DNA of 64,000 bases from Bacteroidia bacterium (GTDB lineage: Bacteria > Bacteroidota > Bacteroidia > Flavobacteriales > Flavobacteriaceae): contig JAUIBW010000016.1 in assembly GCA_030427585.1 (NCBI GenBank), positions 1-64,000 of the forward strand. Direction: 5' to 3'. Shown piece by piece: positions 53,980 to 63,447 of the stretch (positions are counted from its first letter, which is position 1; every line of letters begins with the position of its first letter). The position numbers and the translations under genes are program-made. Under the pieces are notes generated by a model, which saw only the letters and a program-made list of their open reading frames with translations, was not told the origin of the DNA and made no database searches.

Positions 53980-54447
53980 CTATGCTCTTATAAATCTGGG
54001 TTTATCAACGCCACGATCATACATAATGATACTCCCTGCTACAGCTACATTAATGCTTAGTTCAGATTTAAATTTGACTAAAAACTGTGATTTTTCAATC
54101 GCAATTTTAGATAATCCATGATCCTCGGCTCCTAGCAAATACACACAGCGTTTTGGGTGGTTAAAAGTTTCAAGAGATTGTGCATTATCTGTTAGCTCTA
54201 CCCCTACCAACATTGCCCCTTTAGGCAGGTGTCGATAAAAATCTTCAAAAGTATCATAATGAAAATACGGCATGGCTTTTACCGCATTATGAGTATCACT
54301 GGCTTGTTTTGCATATCGATTACCTATCGTAAAAATAAAACTAGCCCCCATATTTTGTGCAGAACGCCATAATACACCAAGGTTCTCTGGTGTTTTGCCA
54401 TTTTGAATACCAATCCCAAAAAATTCATTCTCGAAATTATCAATCAT
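53980..54447 (-). CDS. TrmH/SpoU family RNA methyltransferase
   Basis: This SPOUT-fold enzyme transfers methyl from SAM to a ribose 2'-OH of tRNA or rRNA. It has the knot motifs NLGVLWRSAQNMGASFIFTI near the start, VYLLGAEDHGLSK and VAVAGSIIMYDR near the end. I take the ATG at 54447 (MIDNFENEFFGIGIQNGKTP, 155 residues); the longer frame from 54501 adds a hydrophobic stretch foreign to the family. Confidence 0.9.
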   Translation of the reverse strand: MIDNFENEFFGIGIQNGKTPENLGVLWRSAQNMGASFIFTIGNRYAKQASDTHNAVKAMPYFHYDTFEDFYRHLPKGAMLVGVELTDNAQSLETFNHPKRCVYLLGAEDHGLSKIAIEKSQFLVKFKSELSINVAVAGSIIMYDRGVDKPRFIRA

Positions 54448-54526
54448 AAGACAAAAATAGAAAAACTGAAATATAGTTATAGGAACATAGCTTAAAAACA
54501 AATTTAATTCTATGATACCATCTCGA

Positions 54527-55369
54527 TTAACTAGTACTATATTTTATGTAAGCATTTTTTAGTTTAGAGTCATACTTATTTTTCTTATAACCAGATCCAT
54601 TATACCCTTCGGCAAATCTTGCCCAGTTCTTTTCTATTATCCAATTTAGTAATTTTTTACCTTTAAAAGATGTAGCTTCTATAAATTTACCAAAAGCTTT
54701 AAGGTGCTCTCTTTCATGATCATACATTTCTGCAACAAAATGGTCTATAGAAGAAAAGCCCAGGTTTGCATAATGAAATCCCATGATTTGAAAAGCCCCC
54801 CATGATGCAGAACTATAAGCCGCTTCATGAAAAGCTGGGTTATCAGACATCCCAGCAGCTTTTTCTAAACGATCATACTCTGCAGCTCCTCCTTTATAGT
54901 ATCCTTTTGTCCATTTCTCATATAATACATTTTTGGTATATTCTGAAACATATTGAGAAGGGGTTACTCCCCGTTTCTCTAATTCTTTCCAAAAAATATG
55001 GCCTTCAAACAAAATTTTTGGTCTGCCAGACACCAAAAAGCCTTTTCCACTACTTTCTATTTCATTAACAGCTTTTACCATTGCCAATTCTAATCCAAAC
55101 TGATCTGCAAAATCTTCAATATCTTGTTCAGACAAGAGTTTATCATTAAATGTAATAAAGTCATTTTTCAATTCAATAAGTTTAGACCAGGTTTTAAGCC
55201 CAACAATGCCATCTACTACAAGGTTATGCCTAGCCTGAAAATCTCTAACGGCTATATCTGTATCTTTTCCAAAAAAATTAGACACATATACTTGATATCC
55301 CAGTGTGGTTAGAATTTCTTCCAAAAAATAAACATCCTGTCCGTTCGAACGATACCGTATTGTTTTCAT
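54527..55369 (-). CDS. N-acetylmuramidase with peptidoglycan-binding domain
   Basis: Residues 1-70 form a PG_binding_1 domain (GQDVYFLEEILTTLGYQVYV, LVVDGIVGLKTWSKL). Residues 90-280 form an N-acetylmuramidase (DUF3380) domain with the catalytic Glu in VKAVNEIESSGKGFL, then PKILFEGHIFWKEL and SWGAFQIMGFHYANLGF. Such enzymes are known as phage endolysins and as bacterial toxins. There is no signal peptide, so export would need another system or lysis; a phage remnant is possible although no other phage gene is near. Confidence 0.88.
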   Translation of the reverse strand: MKTIRYRSNGQDVYFLEEILTTLGYQVYVSNFFGKDTDIAVRDFQARHNLVVDGIVGLKTWSKLIELKNDFITFNDKLLSEQDIEDFADQFGLELAMVKAVNEIESSGKGFLVSGRPKILFEGHIFWKELEKRGVTPSQYVSEYTKNVLYEKWTKGYYKGGAAEYDRLEKAAGMSDNPAFHEAAYSSASWGAFQIMGFHYANLGFSSIDHFVAEMYDHEREHLKAFGKFIEATSFKGKKLLNWIIEKNWARFAEGYNGSGYKKNKYDSKLKNAYIKYSTS

Positions 55370-55960
55370 TTATTATATTTTATAGATTTTCTGCATTGAG
55401 TCAACTTCTATTTAAAACAGAAGGTAAGTATCAAATCTTCTATAACTAAACGTAAAATTCTCTAAACATATTTAGTAAAAATTGAATATCTGGAATATTG
55501 ATTTTTATTTTCTTAAACTATTAAATAGATAAACATGCACATCTTTGTATGACCATAAGAGGTGATCTGCATTAAAAAGATGTCTAACATCTAAATTTTG
55601 TAAGGATAATTCTTGTGAAGATACAAAAAACAACTTCCTAAACCCAATTTCACCTTCATGATTTCATCACATTATCAATCACTTACATTTACTTCTTCAA
55701 TAAATAGCATAAATCAAAAGCAGTAAAATTTTGCATAACCTAAAAAAGATAAATTGGCTAAACAATTTAGCCATACAGGTTATTAAAATACCCTTGTCTC
55801 TTATTTTATAAAGTAGTTAGAATATAAAATCACTAAAAGATGGTTTTATGTTGCAAAAAACGAATTCTAGTTGAATCATTACGAATACTAAAAGCACATC
55901 CTCAAAAATAAGATAAGGAATTACTTTTATACAAAATAGCCAACCTCAAAATAAGCTGTT
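55370..55960. other. 590-base gap, no gene seen
   Basis: The only clear structure is the perfect inverted repeat TGGCTAAA-CAA-TTTAGCCA at 55755-55773. A regulatory RNA cannot be excluded. Confidence 0.4.
55755..55773. promoter_or_regulatory. 8-bp perfect inverted repeat, possible operator
   Basis: TGGCTAAACAATTTAGCCA lies about 190 bases before the exported protein gene at 55961; no T-run follows, so an operator is more likely than a terminator. Confidence 0.35.
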
Positions 55961-56536
55961 ATGAAAAATGTTGCCATAATCATTATTCTATTTCAAAGTT
56001 TTCAAGGTATCCACGCACAAAAAGTTTTTGCCGATACTCAAGAGTTTTTGGTAACTACCGAAATTATGGACCGTGGAGAAAAACACCCCTCATATGTTAT
56101 TAATCTGGTTCGTTCGGGAGAAGAAAATTTAGATAAAATATCTACTCTTACGATTGAAGACACAGACCTTTTTGAGGATATCTTTATAACTACCTTAGAG
56201 AACCCTGGACTAGAAGGGGTCTCTAAGGTAATTAAGATGGAGGTCGAGTACCTTGCATGTTGTGCTCATGTAGAAGCATATTATTACATGCTTAAAGAAG
56301 ATAATACAATTGTAGCATTGCCCGAACTTAAAAATGTGTATTGTGAAAATTCTGATACTGATTTTCAATATATATTTCCAAATCAGGAATATGGCATAAA
56401 AGATAATATATTACAAACACAAACATTTTATCAAACAACAACAACTAATACTAAGTATGTAAACTTAAAACAAAGTTTTACCTGGAAAGATGGCATTGTT
56501 GAAGATTCAAAAACAACGGCTATCACTGGGTACTAA
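55961..56536 (+). CDS. Exported protein of unknown function, 191 aa
   Basis: A signal peptide (MKNVAIIIILFQSFQGIHAQ) precedes a mature part with many beta strands. Two adjacent cysteines in YLACCAHVEAYYYMLKEDN and one in VYCENSD stand out; they may form a disulfide or bind a ligand. No family is recognised. A strong terminator follows at 56596. Confidence 0.65.
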   Translation: MKNVAIIIILFQSFQGIHAQKVFADTQEFLVTTEIMDRGEKHPSYVINLVRSGEENLDKISTLTIEDTDLFEDIFITTLENPGLEGVSKVIKMEVEYLACCAHVEAYYYMLKEDNTIVALPELKNVYCENSDTDFQYIFPNQEYGIKDNILQTQTFYQTTTTNTKYVNLKQSFTWKDGIVEDSKTTAITGY

Positions 56537-56595
56537 TTAATCCTAACAGTAATCTCAATCTAATAAACAAAAAGGGGGAAACTTTTGTTTATTAT

Positions 56596-56631
56596 ACCGA
56601 CCCACCTTAACCGGTGGTGTCGGTTTTTTTT
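56596..56631 (+). terminator. Strong intrinsic terminator
   Basis: ACCGAC-CCACC and GGTGG-T-GTCGGT form an 11-bp stem with one bulged T and a TTAACC loop, followed by eight T residues. It separates the exported protein gene from the sensor kinase gene. Confidence 0.88.
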
Positions 56632-56671
56632 ACATTTAAGTCGATTATATCCTAGAAAAAAGCAGTTTGAT

Positions 56672-56679
56672 TATATTTG
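56672..56679 (+). promoter_or_regulatory. -7 box for the sensor kinase operon
   Basis: TATATTTG fits TAnnTTTG and lies 22 bases before the GTG start at 56702; the -33 half is not evident. Confidence 0.45.
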
Positions 56680-56701
56680 TTATCAACCAGACAAATCTCT
56701 T

Positions 56702-59700
56702 GTGAACTTAAACTATAAATATATCTATTTTGTTTCTTTCCTGGTATTGAATATTATCGGCTCACTATCAGCACAAAACAATCAGCTTAGAGCATATACT
56801 CTAGAAGATGGGCTGCCACAGTCACAAGTTTATGATATTGTACAAGATAAAATAGGGTACTTATGGTTAGGTACGCAAGGAGGAGGACTCTCTAGATTTA
56901 ATGGTGAAGAGTTTAACACTTGGAATGAAAATGATGGATTACAGTCAAACTATATTCATTCTCTTGCCTTTGTAAATGACAGTCTTTTTATCGGTACAAA
57001 AAATGGGCTTAGTATCAAGATCAAGAATAAATTCATCAACATTGAAGGGCCTCGAATTAATAAAATATGCCTGATAGGCAATAACACCTATCTAGCCACC
57101 AATATTGGTATTTATGAATATCGAAAAAATCTGGGGTTAATTAAGATTAATCTTAATCCAAAAATCAATACCAGTATTATTAATGATATTGTTTTTGATG
57201 GTAAGCTATTCTGGGTTGCAACCAATAAAGGACTTTGGAAACTAAATCAAATTAAACAAAACGCAAGGATTATAGAAAGACATAGTGCTTATAATTTTAC
57301 AGCGGCAATCTTTCATAATAACAAAGTATTTGCTGCTGCTTTTAATCAAGGGATTTTAGTACTAAATACCAACGCAAAAACATATGGTAACCTATGGATT
57401 CAAAAGCCAGTTCGGGTAACAGATATTTCAATACATAGCAATAATGAGTTGTGGTTTGCTACAGATAATGACGGAATTACTGTACTGGATTTTGAAACAC
57501 ATGCTCTAAAAAAGAAAATTAATCGAAAAAACGGCCTATCTGTTTCGCACACCCGAAAAAGTATTTTAGATCTTCAATCTAATATATGGATTGCCACATC
57601 TGGCGGAGGGTTTTATAAATATTTTCAGAATAATTTTACACACTATGACCAAAACACAGGACTAAAAGGTAATCGCGTATATGCTGTTCATAATGCAAAA
57701 AATGGTATATGGGCATCCAATTCAGAGGCCGGAATGGTAAAAATCGATTCTGTTGGGATTCATCATATACCACAGGAAGAACGTTTATTTGATGTAAAAA
57801 TCAAAACCATAACCAGTGATAACTCTGGAAACATTTGGGCTGGTACAGAAGGCAAAGGAATTCTTTTCAAAGAGATGACACAAGTTGACAGTATTGTTGT
57901 AGATACTACCAATAGCAAAGAATTAGAAAAAGATCCTATTATAACCACAGATACGATTACGATTACAGTTAGTAAAAATCACATTATTGATAGAGACAAA
58001 GGCTTACTATCAGATTGGATAAGAACTATACAAGTAATAGACAATACCGTTTGGGTTGCATCGTATTCTGCAGGGATCTCCAGATTTATATACGACCCAA
58101 AAAAGAAACGTATAAAGTCTTTAAAGAAATTTACTCGAAAAAGTGGTATTGAAGATTTACAAATAAGAGACATGAAAAAAGATTCTCTTGGCAAAATCTG
58201 GTATGCTACTCAAAATGGGCATCTGGGGTATATTGAAAGAAATAAAGTTACGCATTTAGGCAATGTTCTAAACCAAAAGACAGCAATTAGCACATTACTT
58301 TTTCACAAAAATATAGTATACCTCGGGACAGCAGGAAGAGGGATTTGGTGGTCTAATCTTGATAAAAAGATCACATTTAAAAAATTAAAAGGAAGAAAAA
58401 AACCCTATTCAGACAACATTTATCAAATGATATTTGATGATAAAAATAATCTATGGGCAGGGAGTGAACGAGGAGTCGATAGAATTGAGCTAAATCAATC
58501 AAATGATATTGTAGATGTTTTTCATTTTGGAAGAAATGATGGTTTCTTAGGGATTGAAACCTGTCTTAATGCTGTAACCAAAGACGATCATGGCAATCTA
58601 TGGTTTGGAGCAATATATGGGTTAACCAAATATCAACCAACAGAAACTACTAAAGCTACGATCAAGCCCAGTATACATTTTGAAGATGTAGAAGTTGCTT
58701 ACCGCAGTGTTGATTCTATACAGTTGGGAGCCTGGGTAAATAGTAAAAATATTCTTAAACTAAAGCCAAATCAAACAGAATTATCGTTTAGTTATAAAAC
58801 TATTGATCTTGATCATCCTAATGATGTAGAATATCGATGGCGATTGAATAATTCTGAATGGAGTCCCTGGTCATCAGATCATAAACAAAATCTTGCCGGA
58901 TTAGCATATGGGCCACATTACTTTTCTGCACAATCTCGAAATTACAGGTGGGAAGAAAGTGATCCTATTATGTTTCGTTTTTTTATTGATAGCCCTATCT
59001 ATGAAAAAGCCTGGTTTCAATTAACGGTATTAGTTATAATCGTATTGATTTTAGGTGGGTATGCATTATCTTACATCCGAAGAGTGAAACAAAAAAACCG
59101 GGAAGAACGCAACCGTTTACAAATGCAAAATCACCTGCTATCATTAGAACAAAAAGCATTGCGTTTACAAATGAATCCTCATTTCATATTTAATGCATTA
59201 AATGGTATAAAAGCAATGGGTACCAACAATCCCAATCGTATGAACACCACCATAAATACATTTGCTACTTTATTAAGAGAAACGCTATACAACTCTAGAA
59301 AAGACCATATAACTCTGGATCAGGAAATACAGACTTTAAAACATTATATCGAAATAGAACAATTAATGGCCAGCAAACCATTTGTCTATGACATATCTAT
59401 AGATTCTGATTTTGATCCCGAAGAAATTCTTATTCCGCCTATGCTAATTCAACCTTTTGTAGAAAATGCGGTTAGACATGGCATTTTAAAAGGAAGCAGA
59501 GATGGTGAGTTAAAAGTATTATTTCATACCAGTGAAGAACATTTACATTGTACTATACTAGATAATGGACAAGGTATTTTTCAATCACAAAAGAACAAAA
59601 CCAATACAGATCATCAATCTATGGCACTTACAGTGACCCGAGAGCGACTTGAATCAATCTCGGGGAAGGATTCCTTACATATAAAAGAAATTTTCTTAAA

Positions 59701-59761
59701 TGGCAATTCTGTAGCAGGAACCGAGATTACATTTAAAATACCATTAGAAACCGACTATTAA
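56702..59761 (+). CDS. Sensor histidine kinase with periplasmic propeller (LytS-type kinase)
   Basis: I place the start at GTG 56702 (MNLNYKYIYFVSFLVLNIIG, a signal peptide ending LSAQ). The longer frame from 56585 would run through a strong terminator. The 1,019-residue protein has a two-component-regulator propeller of about 13 Reg_prop blades (LPQSQVYDIVQDKIGYLWLG, NIWAGTEGKGILF, NLWFGAIYGLTKYQ), a Y_Y_Y domain, a membrane helix near 765-790, a coiled coil, and a His_kinase domain with the phospho-acceptor His827 in NPHFIFNALN, then a HATPase with NAVRHGI and DNGQGI. The response regulator follows after 7 bases. The ligand is unknown. Confidence 0.92.
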   Translation: MNLNYKYIYFVSFLVLNIIGSLSAQNNQLRAYTLEDGLPQSQVYDIVQDKIGYLWLGTQGGGLSRFNGEEFNTWNENDGLQSNYIHSLAFVNDSLFIGTKNGLSIKIKNKFINIEGPRINKICLIGNNTYLATNIGIYEYRKNLGLIKINLNPKINTSIINDIVFDGKLFWVATNKGLWKLNQIKQNARIIERHSAYNFTAAIFHNNKVFAAAFNQGILVLNTNAKTYGNLWIQKPVRVTDISIHSNNELWFATDNDGITVLDFETHALKKKINRKNGLSVSHTRKSILDLQSNIWIATSGGGFYKYFQNNFTHYDQNTGLKGNRVYAVHNAKNGIWASNSEAGMVKIDSVGIHHIPQEERLFDVKIKTITSDNSGNIWAGTEGKGILFKEMTQVDSIVVDTTNSKELEKDPIITTDTITITVSKNHIIDRDKGLLSDWIRTIQVIDNTVWVASYSAGISRFIYDPKKKRIKSLKKFTRKSGIEDLQIRDMKKDSLGKIWYATQNGHLGYIERNKVTHLGNVLNQKTAISTLLFHKNIVYLGTAGRGIWWSNLDKKITFKKLKGRKKPYSDNIYQMIFDDKNNLWAGSERGVDRIELNQSNDIVDVFHFGRNDGFLGIETCLNAVTKDDHGNLWFGAIYGLTKYQPTETTKATIKPSIHFEDVEVAYRSVDSIQLGAWVNSKNILKLKPNQTELSFSYKTIDLDHPNDVEYRWRLNNSEWSPWSSDHKQNLAGLAYGPHYFSAQSRNYRWEESDPIMFRFFIDSPIYEKAWFQLTVLVIIVLILGGYALSYIRRVKQKNREERNRLQMQNHLLSLEQKALRLQMNPHFIFNALNGIKAMGTNNPNRMNTTINTFATLLRETLYNSRKDHITLDQEIQTLKHYIEIEQLMASKPFVYDISIDSDFDPEEILIPPMLIQPFVENAVRHGILKGSRDGELKVLFHTSEEHLHCTILDNGQGIFQSQKNKTNTDHQSMALTVTRERLESISGKDSLHIKEIFLNGNSVAGTEITFKIPLETDY

Positions 59762-59768
59762 AACAATT

Positions 59769-60518
59769 ATGCTTACAGCAATTATCGTAGAAGACATGCC
59801 TGATGCACTTCAGCTTTTAAAAAGTGACCTAAAAGCGAATCATCCAGAAATAAAAGTAGTTGATACTGCCCAAAGCGTGGTTGAGGCAGCAAAATCATTA
59901 CGCAATACACAACCCGATATTCTCTTTTTAGATATCATGCTGGGCGATGGCACTGGATTTGATATCTTAGAAATATTTCCAGACCTAAAATCAAAGATCA
60001 TTTTTGTTACTGCCAGCGATGAGTTTGCTATCAGAGCTTTTAAATTTGCAGCTATTGATTATGTCTTAAAACCATATTCTAATGAAGAATTAGCTCAAGC
60101 AATTGCCCGAGCAAAAGAACAGATCCAACCTAATAAAGAACGTCTTAACATCCTAAAAGATACATTATCTGCACCAGAGCAAAAACCAGACAAAATCTCA
60201 CTACACACTCTCGATAAAATCATCATCGCAAATCTGGATGATATTATTCGTTGCGAATCTGATAGTAATAATACTATTTTCTATCTTCAGGATGGACAGA
60301 AAATTTTTGTAACCAAAACGTTAAAATATTTTTCTGATATGCTCAAGAATTATCAATTTCTGCGAGTACACCAAAGTCACCTTGTTAACTTACAATGCAT
60401 TAGTGCCTTTATCAAAACCGACGGGGGGTATCTCATGCTAAAAAATGGAGAAAACATCCCCGTTTCGGTACGAAAAAAAATAGAAGTAATGGAAATTCTA
60501 GATCGTTTGCACAGATAA
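59769..60518 (+). CDS. LytTR family response regulator
   Basis: This DNA-binding regulator is the partner of the upstream kinase. The receiver domain (1-120) has the acceptor Asp55 in PDILFLDIMLGDGTGFD and the conserved Lys in YVLKPYS. The LytTR DNA-binding domain (about 150-249) has LDDIIRCESDSNNTIFYLQD and FLRVHQSHLVNLQCI. The length of 249 residues is normal. Its targets are not known; the repeat TGGCTAAA/TTTAGCCA upstream of 55961 might be one (speculation). Confidence 0.94.
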   Translation: MLTAIIVEDMPDALQLLKSDLKANHPEIKVVDTAQSVVEAAKSLRNTQPDILFLDIMLGDGTGFDILEIFPDLKSKIIFVTASDEFAIRAFKFAAIDYVLKPYSNEELAQAIARAKEQIQPNKERLNILKDTLSAPEQKPDKISLHTLDKIIIANLDDIIRCESDSNNTIFYLQDGQKIFVTKTLKYFSDMLKNYQFLRVHQSHLVNLQCISAFIKTDGGYLMLKNGENIPVSVRKKIEVMEILDRLHR

Positions 60519-60558
60519 ATACTTACAGAAATCTCAAGTATTATTACCTCTAACTCGG

Positions 60559-61800
60559 CTATGCTTCTTTTTCGGTTTCTATATCTATCATATGTGCAAC
60601 CGTTTTAATTAATCTATTATGTTTGGTCACAAAAGGGTTTGTTTCATCCCACACATAACCTGCTAAAACTGCACATATTTGTCGTTTAATTTGTGGATTT
60701 TCTGGTCGGTGGAAAAATAACTTTTGAAGATTTCCTGTATACCATTCTTTTACATAAGATGAAAAAACATTAACACCACCTTTGATATACCCAGTATATT
60801 CTTGCTGCCAATCTACAGCTTCATCTTGCAACTCTTTAGTGACAAGTTTTGCTGCCAACAATGCAGATTCGGTAGCAAATGTAACTCCAGAAGAAAACAC
60901 AGGGTCTAAAAACTCTGCGCTATTTCCTGTTAAGACATATCCTTTGCCGTACAATTGTTTTACAGATTTTGAATAATTTTTAATTGATATAGGCTCAAAC
61001 ATAAAATCAACATCTCTAAAACGCTCATAGAAATAATCCGAACGTTGTAACATTTGTGTTAATTTCTCTGTAGCATTGCCCTTAAATGAATCCAGAAATT
61101 CTGTTGGCCCTACATACCCTATACTGGTAACTCCATTAGAAAAAGGAATCACCCATAACCATGTTTCTGTATCTATCACATCAAATGTGATAAGTGTTCC
61201 TTCTCCCCCTTCGGGTCTATTAATATCTTTAACATGTGTAAAAATCGAAGAGTGTTTTGGCAACTCAGATGGCTGTTCTAAATCCAAAAGTCTGGGTAGC
61301 ACTCTTCCATAACCACTAGAATCTATTACATACTTTGCAGTAATAACACGATGTTTTCCTTCTTTATTTTTTATCGTAGTTTTTGAAATTTCCCCTTCAA
61401 AATCCACAGCAACAACCTCTTCTTCAAAACAGATATCTACCCCCCTATTAATCAATTCTTTTGTAAGAGCCGAATCAAAATCAGCACGAGGTACCTGCCA
61501 TGTCCAATCCCAACCTTCTGTATGTTTTTTACTAAAATCAAAATTACAAACCTTCTCTCCTTTAATAAATCGTGCTCCTGATTTTACTTCGAATTCACAT
61601 GCTTTTAGGCAATTTAATAGTCCTACTTCTTCAAAATGATCCATACATCTTGGCAAAAGACTTTCTCCGATCACAAATCTTGGAAAAAGACTCTTTTCAA
61701 CAATTTTCACACTATAACCATTATTATGCAAATAAGAGGCTGCAACACATCCCGAAGGCCCCGCTCCTATTACTAAAACATCAATATTTTCATCATTCAT
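60559..61800 (-). CDS. NAD(P)/FAD-dependent oxidoreductase (halogenase/geranylgeranyl-reductase-like)
   Basis: The N-terminal dinucleotide motif is VLVIGAGPSGCVAASYL at 9-25, followed by GESLLPRCMDHFEEVGLL and WTWQVPRADFDSALTKEL, which mark the flavin-dependent halogenase/monooxygenase-like superfamily. FLDPVFSSGVTFATESALLA is the second FAD-binding segment. The halogenase WxWxIP motif is not evident, so a hydroxylase or reductase is more likely. Its divergent neighbour is an aromatic amino acid lyase, the combination seen in flexirubin/aryl-polyene gene clusters of Flavobacteria (knowledge from memory). Length 413 residues. Confidence 0.85.
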   Translation of the reverse strand: MNDENIDVLVIGAGPSGCVAASYLHNNGYSVKIVEKSLFPRFVIGESLLPRCMDHFEEVGLLNCLKACEFEVKSGARFIKGEKVCNFDFSKKHTEGWDWTWQVPRADFDSALTKELINRGVDICFEEEVVAVDFEGEISKTTIKNKEGKHRVITAKYVIDSSGYGRVLPRLLDLEQPSELPKHSSIFTHVKDINRPEGGEGTLITFDVIDTETWLWVIPFSNGVTSIGYVGPTEFLDSFKGNATEKLTQMLQRSDYFYERFRDVDFMFEPISIKNYSKSVKQLYGKGYVLTGNSAEFLDPVFSSGVTFATESALLAAKLVTKELQDEAVDWQQEYTGYIKGGVNVFSSYVKEWYTGNLQKLFFHRPENPQIKRQICAVLAGYVWDETNPFVTKHNRLIKTVAHMIDIETEKEA

Positions 61801-61838
61801 AGCACTATTGTACTTATTAATTCCTTAATTATTATAAA

Positions 61839-61869
61839 TTTGCAAACCAAAATAACTGTTTTATTTTTG
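61839..61869 (+). promoter_or_regulatory. Promoter of the aromatic amino acid lyase gene
   Basis: TTTG (61839-61842) and TATTTTTG (61862-61869) are separated by exactly 19 bases, a textbook Bacteroidota promoter. An inverted repeat AACCAAAA/TTTTGGTT overlaps the spacer and the -7 box and could be an operator. Confidence 0.75.
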
Positions 61870-61911
61870 GTTATTAAAATATTATTCATTAAAATTTTGA
61901 GCAAAATATAG

Positions 61912-63447
61912 ATGCTAACACTAAAAGGGAAAATAGAAATACAGGACTTTTTCAACATTATATTTAAAGAAGAATCGATTGCAATAGACAAAAGTGTTCT
62001 AGCAACTGTAGAAGAAAGTTTTAATTTTTTAAAAGAATTTTCTGAAAATAAAATCATTTACGGTGTAAATACTGGTTTTGGGCCAATGGCGCAATACAAG
62101 ATCAACGACAAAGAAAGAAATCAACTACAATATAATTTAATAAGGAGTCATGCTTCGGGAACAGGAAATACACTTCCTCCTATGTACGTAAAAGCAGCAA
62201 TGCTAGCACGTTTAAACACTTTATGCCTGGGGTATTCTGGTGTTCATAAATCTGTTATAGATGTTATGACTTCTTTGATTAATAAAAACATTACACCTCT
62301 TATTTATGAACATGGTGGTGTTGGTGCTAGTGGAGATTTAGTGCAGCTAGCACATTTAGCCTTAACTCTTATTGGCGAGGGAGAAGTATTTTATAAAGGA
62401 GAACAAAAAAATACTAAAGAAGTTTTTGAACAGGAAAACATCAACCCCATTACAATTGCTTTACGAGAAGGACTTGGCTTAATGAACGGTACGTCTGTAA
62501 TGACTGGAGTGGGATTAGTAAATACTATTTATACAAGAAGACTATTAAACTGGATGATCACAGCTTCATGTGCAATTAATGAAATTGTAAAAGCATATGA
62601 TGACCATTTATCACAGGAATTAAATCATGCCAAAAAACATGTAGGACAGCAACAAATTGCCAAGCAGATGCGAGAGCATTTAGAAAGTAGTTCTTTAATA
62701 AGAAAAAGAGAAGAATATCTATATACCGATCAAACTGAAGTAACTGTTTTTAAAGAAAAGGTTCAGGAATATTATTCATTACGTTGTGTTCCTCAAATAT
62801 TAGGTCCGGTTTTGGATACTTTAAACAATATTGAAAAAATCCTAATAGAAGAAGTTAACTCTGCTAATGATAATCCTATTATAGATGTTAAAGAAAAACA
62901 TGTTTATCATGGAGGTAATTTTCATGGGGATTATGTTTCTTTAGAAATGGATAAGTTAAAAATTGTAGTTACCAAATTATCGATGTTGGCAGAACGTCAA
63001 TTAAATTACTTATTAAATTCTAAATTAAACGATATACTTCCTCCTTTTGTAAACCTTGCCAAACTAGGTTTAAACTTTGGGATGCAAGGAGTACAATTTA
63101 CCGCAACATCGACTACAGCAGAAAACCAAATGCTATCAAACCCCATGTATGTGCATAGTATCCCAAATAACAATGACAATCAAGATATTGTAAGTATGGG
63201 AACAAATGCTGCCTTGATTACAAAAAAAGTTATAGAAAATGCTTTTGAAGTTGTTGCGATAGAACTCATAACCATTGTTCAGGCAATAGAATATTTAGGT
63301 GTAAAAGATCAAGTTTCTACGAATACAAAAAAGATGTATGATGCCATACGAAATATAGTTCCTATATTTACAGAAGATGTTGTTATGTACCCCTATGTGA
63401 ATCAAGTAAAAGATTTTATTATTAATAATGAAACCATAGAAGCGTGA
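61912..63447 (+). CDS. Aromatic amino acid ammonia-lyase (HAL/PAL/TAL family)
   Basis: The enzyme removes ammonia from histidine, phenylalanine or tyrosine by means of an MIO group formed from Ala139-Ser140-Gly141 in GGVGASGDLVQLAHL. The catalytic Tyr50 (IYGVNTGFG) and later NGTSVMTG and QDIVSMGTNAA segments are present. Length 511 residues, as usual. Substrate choice cannot be settled from the selectivity region LIRSHASG. The setting, beside a flavin oxidoreductase and not in a hut operon, favours a tyrosine ammonia-lyase making 4-coumarate for a flexirubin-type pigment (inference). Confidence 0.88.
   Translation: MLTLKGKIEIQDFFNIIFKEESIAIDKSVLATVEESFNFLKEFSENKIIYGVNTGFGPMAQYKINDKERNQLQYNLIRSHASGTGNTLPPMYVKAAMLARLNTLCLGYSGVHKSVIDVMTSLINKNITPLIYEHGGVGASGDLVQLAHLALTLIGEGEVFYKGEQKNTKEVFEQENINPITIALREGLGLMNGTSVMTGVGLVNTIYTRRLLNWMITASCAINEIVKAYDDHLSQELNHAKKHVGQQQIAKQMREHLESSSLIRKREEYLYTDQTEVTVFKEKVQEYYSLRCVPQILGPVLDTLNNIEKILIEEVNSANDNPIIDVKEKHVYHGGNFHGDYVSLEMDKLKIVVTKLSMLAERQLNYLLNSKLNDILPPFVNLAKLGLNFGMQGVQFTATSTTAENQMLSNPMYVHSIPNNNDNQDIVSMGTNAALITKKVIENAFEVVAIELITIVQAIEYLGVKDQVSTNTKKMYDAIRNIVPIFTEDVVMYPYVNQVKDFIINNETIEA

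Noticed and set aside
54527-55369. Prophage around the muramidase gene
   Set aside because: No capsid, tail, integrase or other phage gene is adjacent; the neighbours are ordinary chromosomal genes.
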